NCBI GenBank assembly: GCA_036267875.1
Contig: DATAVE010000013.1
Span: 31,961-95,960 of the forward strand
Direction: 5' to 3'
DNA length: 64,000 nt
Source of the DNA: DASZTV01 sp036267875
Lineage (GTDB): Bacteria; Actinomycetota; Actinomycetes; JAFAQI01
Part shown: positions 34,680-45,369 of the stretch, in pieces
How positions within the stretch are numbered: the first letter of the stretch is position 1
Layout of the letters: the number at the start of each line of letters is the position of its first letter
Program-made: the position numbers and the translations under genes
Notes under the pieces: generated by a model
Told to the model about the DNA's origin: nothing
The model's database searches: none
What the model saw: the letters and a program-made list of their open reading frames with translations, nothing else

Positions 34680-35389
34680 CCGACATGACCGACAGCGGCT
34701 CGCTCGGGCAGCTGCCGCCGGGAGATGGCGACCCGATCAGAGTGCTGGTCGTCGACGACCACGCGTTGTTCCGTCGCGGCCTCGAGATGGTGCTCGGCTC
34801 GGAGCCGGACATCGACGTCGTCGGTGAGGCGGAAGACGGTGCCGACGCCGTCGAGAAGTCGATCGAGTTCACGCCCGACGTCGTGTTGATGGATGTCCGG
34901 ATGCCCAAGCGCGGCGGAATCGATGCCTGCGTCGCCATCAAGGACGCGGTCCCGAGCGCCAAGATCATCATGCTGACGATCAGCGACGAAGAGGCTGACT
35001 TGTACGACGCCATCAAGGCCGGCGCGATGGGCTACCTCCTCAAGGAGATCCCGATCGACGAGGTCGCCTCGGCGATCCGTGCCGTCCACGGCGGTCAATC
35101 GCTGATCTCCCCGTCGATGGCGTCGAAGCTGCTCAACGAGTTCGCCTCGATGATCAAGCGCGGCGAGGATCGCCAGCAGGTGCCGGTCCCGCGGCTGACC
35201 GACCGCGAAATGGAGGTGCTCCGCCTCGTCGCGAAGGGCATGAACAACCGGGATATCGCGAAAGAGCTGTTCATCAGCGAGAACACCGTGAAGAACCACA
35301 TCCGCAACATCCTCGAGAAGCTGCAGCTGCACTCCCGGATGGAAGCGGTCGTATATGCCGTGCGCGAGAAGCTGCTCGAGATCACCTGA
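34676..35389 (+). CDS. NarL/LuxR-family response regulator
   Basis: 237 residues from GTG 34676. The receiver domain has VLVVDDHALFRRGLEMVL, the Asp in VVLMDVRMPKRGGIDA, and the Lys in YLLKEIPIDEV. The LuxR-type helix-turn-helix at the C-terminus is LTDREMEVLRLVAKGMNNRDI with ENTVKNHIRNILEKLQLHSR. No cognate histidine kinase is adjacent, so it is an orphan here. A similar regulator next to secA is common in Actinobacteria (recalled). Translation probably depends on the overlapping mini-ORF. The antiporter gene starts four bases after its stop. Confidence 0.92.
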   Translation: MTDMTDSGSLGQLPPGDGDPIRVLVVDDHALFRRGLEMVLGSEPDIDVVGEAEDGADAVEKSIEFTPDVVLMDVRMPKRGGIDACVAIKDAVPSAKIIMLTISDEEADLYDAIKAGAMGYLLKEIPIDEVASAIRAVHGGQSLISPSMASKLLNEFASMIKRGEDRQQVPVPRLTDREMEVLRLVAKGMNNRDIAKELFISENTVKNHIRNILEKLQLHSRMEAVVYAVREKLLEIT

Positions 35390-35393
35390 GCAA

Positions 35394-36446
35394 GTGCTGA
35401 CCCGTTCGGACCGGCTGATCATCGGATCGGCCGGAGTCCTCACCCTCATCGCGGGCGTCCTCAACTACGCGCATCTCTCGCACGTAGTGACCTTCATCGT
35501 CGCGGGCATCGCACTGGCGGCGCTGGCCGCTCTGGTCGGCCGCAGTGTCGAGCAGGTTGCCGACCGGCTCGGCTCGGGTGCGACCGGCGTCGTGCAGAGC
35601 GCGCTCGGGAACCTGCCGGAGCTGTTCGTCTGCATCTTCGCGTTGCGAGACGGGCTGGTCACTGTCGTCCAGGCGGCGATCATCGGCTCGATCCTGTCCA
35701 ACGTCCTGTTGGTGCTTGGCCTCGCCTTCGTGGCGGGCGGCCTCGAGCACGGCCGGCAGTCGTTCGACCCGAACCGGGCCCGCAACCTGATCGCGCTGAT
35801 GATCCTTGCGGTCGCGGCGATGTTGGTGCCGAGCCTCGCGCACTACGTGCACAGCCCGGCGGCTCATCACGAGCACGCCTTGTCGGTTATCGCATCGATC
35901 GTCCTGCTCGCGGTCTTCGCCATGTCGGTGCCGTCCTCGCTGCGCCGCGGCGAAGGCGAGGAGGTGGAGGAGCCGTCCGCCCCGCTGTGGCCCACCCCCG
36001 TCGCGATCACGACGTTGGCCGCGACCGGAGTGCTTGCTGCACTCGTCTCGGACTGGTTCGTCGCCGCGCTGCAGCCGGCGCTCGGCTCACTGCACATCAC
36101 GCAGGCCTTCGCCGGACTCGTCATCGTGGCGATCGCGGGCAACGCCGTCGAGAACGTCGTCGGAATCCAGCTTGCGATGCGCGGACGTGCGGACCACGCG
36201 CTGTCGGTCATCCTCAACTCGCCACTTCAGATCGCGCTCGTCCTGGCGCCGGTGCTGGTCCTGCTGTCGCCGGTCCTGGGTGGGGCGACCTTCACCCTGG
36301 CTTTCCCGCCTCTCCTGGTCACGACCGTCGTCGCATCGGTGCTCGCGGTGAGCTTCGTGATCATCGACGGCGAGTACGAGTGGCTCGAGGGCGCCGCCCT
36401 GATCGGGCTGTACGTCGTGATTGCCGCGTCCTTCTGGTGGGGATGA
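35394..36446 (+). CDS. Ca2+/H+ antiporter (CaCA/Cax family)
   Basis: 350 residues from GTG 35394, four bases after the response regulator stop. Eleven or so hydrophobic helices are visible. The two alpha repeats of cation/proton exchangers carry their acidic motifs: SALGNLPELFVCIFALRDG near residue 75 and VIVAIAGNAVENVVGIQLA near residue 250. A short acidic cytosolic loop (EGEEVEEPSAP) separates the halves. It should export Ca2+ (or a similar cation) in exchange for protons across the plasma membrane. The next gene overlaps by ATGA, suggesting an operon with the regulator. Confidence 0.92.
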   Translation: MLTRSDRLIIGSAGVLTLIAGVLNYAHLSHVVTFIVAGIALAALAALVGRSVEQVADRLGSGATGVVQSALGNLPELFVCIFALRDGLVTVVQAAIIGSILSNVLLVLGLAFVAGGLEHGRQSFDPNRARNLIALMILAVAAMLVPSLAHYVHSPAAHHEHALSVIASIVLLAVFAMSVPSSLRRGEGEEVEEPSAPLWPTPVAITTLAATGVLAALVSDWFVAALQPALGSLHITQAFAGLVIVAIAGNAVENVVGIQLAMRGRADHALSVILNSPLQIALVLAPVLVLLSPVLGGATFTLAFPPLLVTTVVASVLAVSFVIIDGEYEWLEGAALIGLYVVIAASFWWG

Positions 36447-37213
36447 CGCGCTCCATGCGCGTTGCGGTCGTCGGTGGAACCGGCGTCGTAGGGCGGCAAG
36501 TGGTGAGCGCGCTGCGCGCGGCGGGTCACGAGCCAGTCGTGATTGCCCGATCGGCGGGGATTGACGTCGTGACCAGCGTTGGTCTCGATGCCGCGCTCGC
36601 CGAAGCGAACGTGATCGTCGATGTCGGCAACGTCGCCACCGCCAGCCGAGCGAAGTCGGTCGCCTTCTTCGACCAGGCGACGAGCAACCTGCTTGCTGCC
36701 GGGTCCAGGGCCGGCGTCGAGCACCTCGTGACGCTGTCGATCGTCGGCTGTGACCGGGTAGATCTCGGCTACTACTTCGGCAAGCGACGCCAGGAAGAGC
36801 TGGTCCTCGCCGGCCCGCTGCCGTTCACGATCCTGCGAGCGACGCAGTTCCACGAGTTCCCGGGACAGCTGCTCGAGCGGATGCCGAACGTGCCCGCTGT
36901 GTTGATGCCGGTGATCACGGTGCCGCGCATGCGCAGCCAGCCGATTGCCGCCCGCGAGGTGAGCAAGGCACTGGCTCGCATCGTCGGTGAGGAGCCAGTC
37001 GGGCGGGCACCGGATCTCGCCGGGCCCGAGGTGCACGACATGTCCGATTTGGTGCGATTGGTGCTGCGCTCTCGAGGCAGCAAGCGACCGGTCGTCGGGT
37101 TTCGGGTGCCGGGAAGGATGGGCAGCGCCCTTGCCAAGGGCGGGCTGCTGCCGGACGAGGCCGGTCCTCGGGGCCGCGAGACCTTCGAAGAATGGCTCGA
37201 ATCGCAGGTCTGA
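36443..37213 (+). CDS. NAD(P)-binding SDR/NmrA-like protein
   Basis: 256 residues from ATG 36443 (ATGA overlap with the antiporter); the ATG at 36455 is an alternative. It has an N-terminal dinucleotide-binding motif VVGGTGVVGRQVVSAL, then VIVDVGNVATASRAKSVAFF, GVEHLVTLSIVGCD and the Y-x3-K-like YYFGKRRQEE, followed by FTILRATQFHEF. This is the atypical extended SDR pattern of NmrA-like or complex I-type NADH-binding proteins. The substrate is unknown. It is followed by the secA promoter. Confidence 0.82.
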   Translation: MTRSMRVAVVGGTGVVGRQVVSALRAAGHEPVVIARSAGIDVVTSVGLDAALAEANVIVDVGNVATASRAKSVAFFDQATSNLLAAGSRAGVEHLVTLSIVGCDRVDLGYYFGKRRQEELVLAGPLPFTILRATQFHEFPGQLLERMPNVPAVLMPVITVPRMRSQPIAAREVSKALARIVGEEPVGRAPDLAGPEVHDMSDLVRLVLRSRGSKRPVVGFRVPGRMGSALAKGGLLPDEAGPRGRETFEEWLESQV

Positions 37214-37223
37214 CAACCCGCCG

Positions 37224-37229
37224 TAGACT
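37224..37229 (+). promoter_or_regulatory. putative secA -10 box
   Basis: TAGACT lies eight to ten bases after the previous stop. The expected start of transcription near 37235-37237 gives a leader of about 55 bases, with the ribosome-binding sequence TGGAGAG at 37278-37284 before the secA GTG. Confidence 0.45.
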
Positions 37230-37291
37230 TCCTGACGTGGGCCCATTCGGGGTCGCTGCACTGCTGTCTGACGTGTCTGGAGAGCCGCTTC

Positions 37292-40204
<2,913 letters not shown>

Positions 40205-40217
40205 CCCAGCCCGGGAC

Positions 40218-40667
40218 TCAGCCGAACTGGACGACCGTCGCGCGCCAGGTGCGCTCGCGGCACTCGAGACGAAAGGCCAAGGCCCGCGTCCTGACGCCGC
40301 TGTCGACGACCGCGCAAGCCTCGATCACGCCTTCGCATGGTGCGGCCAGATGCACCGAGCGCAACCGCGGCGCAAACGCCGATCGCCGCAGGTCGTGCGG
40401 CTGGCGGCTCGCCGCGCGATCGATGATCCGCACGACCTCCCAAGTCGCCAGCTCGCGGAGCTGATCGACCGGTCGTGCCCGCGCCATCACCTCGGCGACG
40501 CCTCTCGCGAAGCTCTCCGCGACCGGTCGCGGGTCCAGGCGACGCGGCCGCTGCGAGACGTCGTAGAGCTTCGGCGGTGCCGGTAGGGCCGGAACGAGGC
40601 GAAGCCTCGGGTGCCCGGTAGGTACGTCGTCCGAGACGTCGATCCGACCGGCAAGTGTCAGGTGCAT
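40218..40667 (-). CDS. Rv3235-family protein, copy 1
   Basis: 149 residues from ATG 40667, with the purine-rich ribosome site GGGGGAAGGA upstream. The pattern LRLVPALPAPPKL, then ARGVAEVMARARPVDQLRELATWEVVRIIDR and a C-terminal strand region with VEACAVVDSGVRTRALAFRLE and WRATVVQFG, matches the actinobacterial Rv3235 family found beside secA. The function is unknown and the protein is probably cytosolic. It is convergent with secA, 13 bases from its stop, and has a paralogue directly upstream at 40799. Confidence 0.75.
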   Translation of the reverse strand: MHLTLAGRIDVSDDVPTGHPRLRLVPALPAPPKLYDVSQRPRRLDPRPVAESFARGVAEVMARARPVDQLRELATWEVVRIIDRAASRQPHDLRRSAFAPRLRSVHLAAPCEGVIEACAVVDSGVRTRALAFRLECRERTWRATVVQFG

Positions 40668-40798
40668 TTCGTGTCCTTCCCCCTAGTGATAGCGGGCGGA
40701 CGATAGGGATCTTGAAGTTGTTGCTGCCAGAGCCGATACGCGAATGAGTGCGGCCGTGACAGGCACTGGCAGCGAGCGGACAGACGTGGTTGCTGCGA

Positions 40799-41377
40799 TC
40801 AGCCCACGCGTACGACGGTGCAGCGCCACCGGAGCGGTCCGTGCTCGGCGTTGTAGAGGGCAGACTGGCGACCGACCTGCAATCGCAACGCCATCGCCCT
40901 GCTGCGGTCGCCGGTATTGATCACGGCAGCGACCTCGAGCACCCCGCGACGCGGCTCGCACAGCCGCAGCGCGCTGACGCGAGGCCGCTGCAACGCGGCA
41001 GCATCACGCGGCCGTAGCCGGCCCGTGTCTCGCGGAGTGAGCAGACCGGCACTGCGTTCGAGCATCGAGAGCACCTCGAGCGTTGCGATCTCAGACAGCT
41101 GCTGTGCCGGTCGAGTGCCGGTCAGCACTTCGGCGATCGCCTGGACCAGCGGCCCGACGAGACGACGCGGGTCAGGAAGTGGCTCGGCTGGTGCGACTAC
41201 CTCGTCGGGTGCGCTATCGACGCCGCCGGCCGGAGGCACCAGACGCAATGGCATTGCGGCGGTCGTCGACTGCGGAAACGCGAGTGCGAGGTTGCCGTGG
41301 ATGGCAGCGCGCGGTCGCGCACCAGGCTCGTCGTCGTACGGGCCGTCGAGGCGCGGTGCCTTGCGTATTAGCAACAT
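40799..41377 (-). CDS. Rv3235-family protein, copy 2 (longer)
   Basis: 192 residues. It repeats the architecture of the gene at 40218: LRLVPPAGG, then LVQAIAEVLTGTRPAQQLSEIATLEVLSMLER, VSALRLCEPRRGVLEVAAVI, NTGDRSRAMALRLQV and a C-terminal WRCTVVRVG. It has a longer Pro-rich N-terminus and a middle insertion. The two are tandem paralogues from an old duplication because identity is limited to the motif positions. It lies 60 bases downstream of the acyl-CoA dehydrogenase at 41438 on the same strand. The 131-base gap to copy 1 contains only promoter-like AT-richer sequence. Confidence 0.72.
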   Translation of the reverse strand: MLLIRKAPRLDGPYDDEPGARPRAAIHGNLALAFPQSTTAAMPLRLVPPAGGVDSAPDEVVAPAEPLPDPRRLVGPLVQAIAEVLTGTRPAQQLSEIATLEVLSMLERSAGLLTPRDTGRLRPRDAAALQRPRVSALRLCEPRRGVLEVAAVINTGDRSRAMALRLQVGRQSALYNAEHGPLRWRCTVVRVG

Positions 41378-41437
41378 GGGCGAGGACAGTGCGGGTCGCG
41401 CGATCGGTGGGTCAATGGCCAGTCGCGCGGCCTGTGC

Positions 41438-42658
41438 TTAGTTCTGCAGGTACGGGCCCAGCTGCTGGCGAGCGACGGAGCGGAGATGGACTTCGTCCGG
41501 TCCGTCGGCGATGCGAAGGGTGCGTGCGTGGGCGTACATCTCGGCTAGCGGGAAGTCCTCACTCACACCACCACCGCCGTGCACCTGGATCGCGCGGTCG
41601 ATGACCTCGCAGGCGACCCGCGGTGCGATGACCTTGATGGCAGCGACCTCACTGCGCGCGCCCTTGGCGCCGACAGTGTCGATCAGCCATGCCGTCTTCA
41701 GGGTCATCAGTCGTGCCTGCTCGATCGCCATCCGCGACTCGGCGATGTGGGCCTGGACAGTGCCTTGGGACGCGATCGGCTTGCCGAAGGCGACCCGTGA
41801 TGCAGCGCGCTTGCACATCAGGTCCAATGCGTGCTCGGCCATGCCGATGGCGCGCATGCAGTGGTGGATCCGGCCCGGGCCCAGCCGAGCCTGGGCGATG
41901 GCGAAGCCCGCACCTTCCTCGGAGATCAGGTTGGAGGCCGGGACACGGACGTTGTCGAAGCTGATCTCGCAGTGGCCGTGCTGGTCCCAGTAGCCGAACA
42001 CCGGGAGCGGGCGAACGACCGTCACTCCGGGCGTGTCCATCGGCACGAGGATCATCGATTGCTGGGCGTGGACCGGACCGTCGGTGTTGGTCTTGCCCAT
42101 GACGATCATCACTGCGCAGCGAGGATCGGCCGAACCGCTGATCCACCACTTGCGCCCGTTCAGAACGTAGGAGTCTCCATCTCGGCGGATCTCGGTCGAG
42201 ATGTTCGTCGCATCCGATGAGGCAACCGCGGGTTCGGTCATCGCGAACGCCGAGCGGATCTCGCCGTCGAGGAGCGGCTGCAGCCAACGCTCCTTCTGCT
42301 CGGCGGTGCCGAACAGGTGCAGCACTTCCATGTTGCCGGTGTCAGGGGCTGCGCAGTTGATGGCCTCGGGCGCGATGTGCGGCGAGTGCCCGGTGATCTC
42401 GGCGAGGTGGGCGTACTCGACGTTCGTCAGCCCGGAGACGTCTGGCAGGAACAGATTCCACAGCTTGCGGCTGCGGGCCTCGACCTTGAGGTCCTCGACG
42501 ACCGGCGGTACGACGTTGCCCGTGCCTTTCGCGACCAGCTCCGCGCGCTGCTCCCGATATAGCGCCTCGGCGGGGTAGACGTGGGAGTCCATGAAGTCGT
42601 TGAGTCGCTTGGCATAGTCCTCGGCCGCGGCCGACAGGGCGAAGTCCATAGCGGGCAT
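41438..42658 (-). CDS. ACAD11-like acyl-CoA dehydrogenase
   Basis: 406 residues from ATG 42658 (42649 also possible). Domain order is normal for acyl-CoA dehydrogenases: N-terminal helices with NLFLPDVSGLTNVEYA, mid beta domain FAMTEPAVASSDATNIST and WWISGSADPRCAV, and the C-terminal helical domain with RVAFGKPIASQGTV. GPGRIHHCMRAIG and the catalytic-site region IADGPDEVHLRS place it in the ACAD10/ACAD11 branch, where Asp/Glu positioning differs from FadE25. Such enzymes act on long or hydroxylated acyl-CoAs. It is divergent from the LytR_C gene. Confidence 0.9.
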   Translation of the reverse strand: MPAMDFALSAAAEDYAKRLNDFMDSHVYPAEALYREQRAELVAKGTGNVVPPVVEDLKVEARSRKLWNLFLPDVSGLTNVEYAHLAEITGHSPHIAPEAINCAAPDTGNMEVLHLFGTAEQKERWLQPLLDGEIRSAFAMTEPAVASSDATNISTEIRRDGDSYVLNGRKWWISGSADPRCAVMIVMGKTNTDGPVHAQQSMILVPMDTPGVTVVRPLPVFGYWDQHGHCEISFDNVRVPASNLISEEGAGFAIAQARLGPGRIHHCMRAIGMAEHALDLMCKRAASRVAFGKPIASQGTVQAHIAESRMAIEQARLMTLKTAWLIDTVGAKGARSEVAAIKVIAPRVACEVIDRAIQVHGGGGVSEDFPLAEMYAHARTLRIADGPDEVHLRSVARQQLGPYLQN

Positions 42659-42662
42659 TCTC

Positions 42663-42668
42663 TACCAT
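42663..42668 (+). promoter_or_regulatory. putative -10 box of LytR_C gene
   Basis: TACCAT lies eight bases before the GTG at 42677 in the 18-base gap to the divergent dehydrogenase gene, so the transcript should be leaderless or nearly so. Confidence 0.45.
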
Positions 42669-42676
42669 CGAGGGCC

Positions 42677-43252
42677 GTGACGATCCCTGGACGTGGCGAC
42701 CTGTCGCCTCGCCGCAAGCACCGCAACTGGCGCCGTCGGTCAGCTGCGGTCGTTGTCGTGCTCGTCGTCGCCGGTGGCGGCTACTTCGGTTACCAGCAGG
42801 TCTTCGGTGGATCGGGCGGGACCCCGAAGGCGCTCCCGCCTTGTCCGCGGTCGACTCCGACGACGCCGGTGACCGAACAGGCGACGCTCGTCGTGAAGAA
42901 CGCGACCCTCACAAGCGGACTTGCTTCCGATGTCGCCAAGGCGCTACGGCGCCGCGACTTCAAGATCGGCTTGGTCGGCAACACGCTGTTCCGCGGCAAG
43001 GGCGTCGCCACCATCGACTACTCCGCCGACCTGGCCCAGGCAGCGCAGCTGGTCGGCGCGCAGTTCGACGGGGCCACTCTCGACGAGGTCAGCGGCACCA
43101 AGGTGCTCGAAGTGGATATCGGGCCTCGCTTCCAGGCGCTCGTCCCGATTGCGCAGGCGCAGGCCGCCGAGCAGGACATCGTCGGAACCCCCACGCCCAC
43201 CCCGACGGCTTCGCCTACCTGCGTTTCCCGAGTCGTAACCGGTACCCCCTAA
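42677..43252 (+). CDS. membrane-anchored LytR_C-domain protein
   Basis: 191 residues from GTG 42677. A basic N-terminus (PRRKHRNWRRRS) precedes one membrane helix (AAVVVVLVVAGGGYFGYQQV, about residues 20-40), with the rest outside. The external part matches the LytR C-terminal domain: ATLVVKNATLTSGLASDVAKALRR, FKIGLVGNT, and a VLEVDIGPRF end. It ends in a Thr/Pro tail. LytR_C domains occur in envelope proteins near LCP wall-teichoic or arabinogalactan ligases, but no LCP catalytic domain is present here. Its TAA stop starts the next -10 box. Confidence 0.82.
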   Translation: MTIPGRGDLSPRRKHRNWRRRSAAVVVVLVVAGGGYFGYQQVFGGSGGTPKALPPCPRSTPTTPVTEQATLVVKNATLTSGLASDVAKALRRRDFKIGLVGNTLFRGKGVATIDYSADLAQAAQLVGAQFDGATLDEVSGTKVLEVDIGPRFQALVPIAQAQAAEQDIVGTPTPTPTASPTCVSRVVTGTP

Positions 43253-43255
43253 GGT
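43250..43255 (+). promoter_or_regulatory. -10 box made with LytR_C stop codon
   Basis: TAAGGT begins with the TAA stop of the LytR_C gene and lies exactly six bases before the GTG at 43262. Confidence 0.5.
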
Positions 43256-43261
43256 CGACCC

Positions 43262-43912
43262 GTGGCTGATCTCAAGGGACTGATCTTCGACTACGGCGGC
43301 GTTCTGACGTCTCCGCTGATCAACTCGATGAGCTCTTTCGTCGATGGCGATGGCATCGATCCCGATAGCTTCCGCGACGCGATGCGGGACTGGCTCGGCA
43401 CGTCGTACGGCACCGAGGCGACCGACAGCCCGGTGCACGCGCTCGAGCGAGGCGAGATCGAGGTACCCCATTTCGAGCGTGAGCTCGCCAAGCGGCTCAC
43501 CACGGTCGACGGCGGACCGGTCGAGGGTGAGGGCTTGCTGACTCGAATGTTCTCGGGATTCGGTGAGGAGCCGATGATGGCCGAGGCGCTCCGTCACGCC
43601 AAGGCGGCGGGCCTCTCGACTGCGCTGCTTTCCAACTCCTGGGGCAACGAGTACCCACGCGAGGGCTGGGACGAGCTCTTCGATGCCGTCGTCATCTCAG
43701 GTGAGGTCGGCATGCGCAAGCCCGAGGCGCGGATCTATCGCCTGGTGGCGGAGCGACTCGGGCTGCAGCCCGAGGAGTGTGTCTTCGTCGACGACCTCGC
43801 GCCGAACATCCGGGGTGCGGCCGAGGTCGGCATGCTCGGCGTCCATCACATCACTGCGCAGGAGACGCTCGAGGCGCTCGAAGCGCTCCTCGGCATCGAC
43901 CTGCGTGGCTGA
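43262..43912 (+). CDS. HAD-superfamily hydrolase (ACAD10/epoxide-hydrolase N-domain type)
   Basis: 216 residues from GTG 43262, leaderless. HAD motif I is GLIFDYGGVLTSPL (the Asp nucleophile followed by Tyr-Gly-Gly in place of the usual second Asp), motif II is ALLSNSWG, motif III includes the Lys in MRKPEARIYRL, and motif IV is CVFVDDLAPNIRGA. The FDYGGVL motif I places it with the phosphatase-like N-domains of soluble epoxide hydrolase and ACAD10 rather than classic phosphoglycolate phosphatases. The substrate is unknown. An ACAD10/11-type dehydrogenase lies nearby at 41438. Confidence 0.85.
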   Translation: MADLKGLIFDYGGVLTSPLINSMSSFVDGDGIDPDSFRDAMRDWLGTSYGTEATDSPVHALERGEIEVPHFERELAKRLTTVDGGPVEGEGLLTRMFSGFGEEPMMAEALRHAKAAGLSTALLSNSWGNEYPREGWDELFDAVVISGEVGMRKPEARIYRLVAERLGLQPEECVFVDDLAPNIRGAAEVGMLGVHHITAQETLEALEALLGIDLRG

Positions 43913-43974
43913 CAGCGCCCGCGCCTGGGACACTTGCCAGGTGACAGGGCCTTGCAAATGACGCGCGTTTCCGG

Positions 43975-45369
43975 ATGACACAGCGGCTGTCAGCGCTCGA
44001 CGCCTCCTTTCTCTATATGGAGTCGCCGACCACCGCGATGCACGTCGGCAGCGTCGCGCGCTTCACGCCGCCCGATGAGACGCCGTTCGACTACGACGCA
44101 TTCTGTGGGCTGGTCGCCCGGCGGATCTCGCTCGTTCCGCGCTATCGCCAGAAGATTCGGTGGGTACCTGGCCACGTCGCGAACCCGGTGTGGGTCGATG
44201 ACGAGGACTTCGACATCACCTACCACGTACGGCGAAGCGCGCTGCCGAAGCCAGGGAACGCCGACCAGCTTCGCCAGCTCGTCGGTCGGCTGCAGGCCCG
44301 GCCGCTCGACCGTTCGCGCCCGCTGTGGGAGATCTACCTCGTCGAGGGGCTCGCTGACGGTCGGTTCGCGATCATCACCAAGACCCACCACGCGATGGTC
44401 GACGGCATCAGCGCAGTCGACATCGGCACGATGCTGCTCGACCCGACCCGCACCCCCGAGGAGACGCCGGAAGACCACTGGGTGCCTCGCCCGGAGCCGA
44501 CGCGGGCAGGGCTGTTGTTGGGCGCGGTTACCGACACCCTGCGCCGGCCGACCGTCGCGATCGACACCGCCCGCGCCGGCGTCGGCGATGCCCGCGTGAT
44601 GGCCGGTCGCGCGATCGGTGCGCTCGGCGGCATCGCGTCGGTCGCCCGGACCTCACTTCGGTCGGCGCCGGAGAGCCCACTCAACGTCACGATCGGCGAG
44701 CAGCGGCGCTTCGGCATGGCCTCGACGTCACTTGATGACTACAAGCGGATCCGCAAGACCCATGGCGGCACGGTCAACGACGTCGTGCTGGCGACGGTCT
44801 CAGGTGCGCTTCGGGCATGGCTGCTGACGCGCGGCGAGTCCGTGGTCCCGAGTACGACGGTCCGCGCGATGGTGCCGGTGAGCGTGCGGACCGAGAGCCA
44901 GGATGGCTCGCTCGGCAACCGGGTGTCGTCGTACTTCGTCGACCTGCCGGTCGGCGAGCCGAGCCCGGTCGTACGACTGCATCAGGTGAGCTACGCGATG
45001 AAGGGACACAAGGAGTCCGGTTCAGCGGTCGGCGCGGATGCGCTGGTTCGGCTGACCGGATTCGCGCCGCCGACGATTCACGCCGCGGCGGCGCGGCTCG
45101 GAGCAGGACTGTCACGGCGGCTGTTCAATGTCATCGTGACGAACGTGCCCGGGCCGCAGTTCCCGCTGTATGCCATGGGTGCCCAGATGGACGACTGCTT
45201 TCCCGTCGTACCGCTGTCCAAGGGACAGGCGGTGTCCATCGGGCTGATGTCCTACAACGGCGGCGTCTACTACGGGATGAACTGCGACCGCGATGCGATG
45301 CCGGACATCGACGTGCTGGCAAGCTGCATCGAGGAGTCCCTGACCGAGCTGCTGGGAACCGCGAAGTGA
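43975..45369 (+). CDS. wax ester synthase/diacylglycerol acyltransferase
   Basis: 464 residues from ATG 43975. The N-terminus MTQRLSALDASFLYMESPT is typical of bacterial WS/DGAT enzymes, and the catalytic HHxxxDG motif is present as THHAMVDGIS near residue 140. Further motifs are GTVNDVVLATVSGALR, RAMVPVSVR and the C-terminal NVIVTNVPGPQFPLYAMGA. It esterifies acyl-CoA to diacylglycerol or fatty alcohols for storage lipid. Its stop overlaps the GTG of the patatin gene, suggesting coupled control of lipid storage and release. Confidence 0.92.
   Translation: MTQRLSALDASFLYMESPTTAMHVGSVARFTPPDETPFDYDAFCGLVARRISLVPRYRQKIRWVPGHVANPVWVDDEDFDITYHVRRSALPKPGNADQLRQLVGRLQARPLDRSRPLWEIYLVEGLADGRFAIITKTHHAMVDGISAVDIGTMLLDPTRTPEETPEDHWVPRPEPTRAGLLLGAVTDTLRRPTVAIDTARAGVGDARVMAGRAIGALGGIASVARTSLRSAPESPLNVTIGEQRRFGMASTSLDDYKRIRKTHGGTVNDVVLATVSGALRAWLLTRGESVVPSTTVRAMVPVSVRTESQDGSLGNRVSSYFVDLPVGEPSPVVRLHQVSYAMKGHKESGSAVGADALVRLTGFAPPTIHAAAARLGAGLSRRLFNVIVTNVPGPQFPLYAMGAQMDDCFPVVPLSKGQAVSIGLMSYNGGVYYGMNCDRDAMPDIDVLASCIEESLTELLGTAK

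Noticed and set aside
40683..40961. 92-codon minus-strand frame between the Rv3235-family genes
   Set aside because: It overlaps copy 2 in another frame, is Arg/Ala-rich, and has no ribosome site or conserved pattern.
44817..45365. N-terminal extension of the patatin protein
   Set aside because: It lies inside the acyltransferase gene in another frame and lacks similarity; the GTG at 45366 gives a normal patatin N-terminus.
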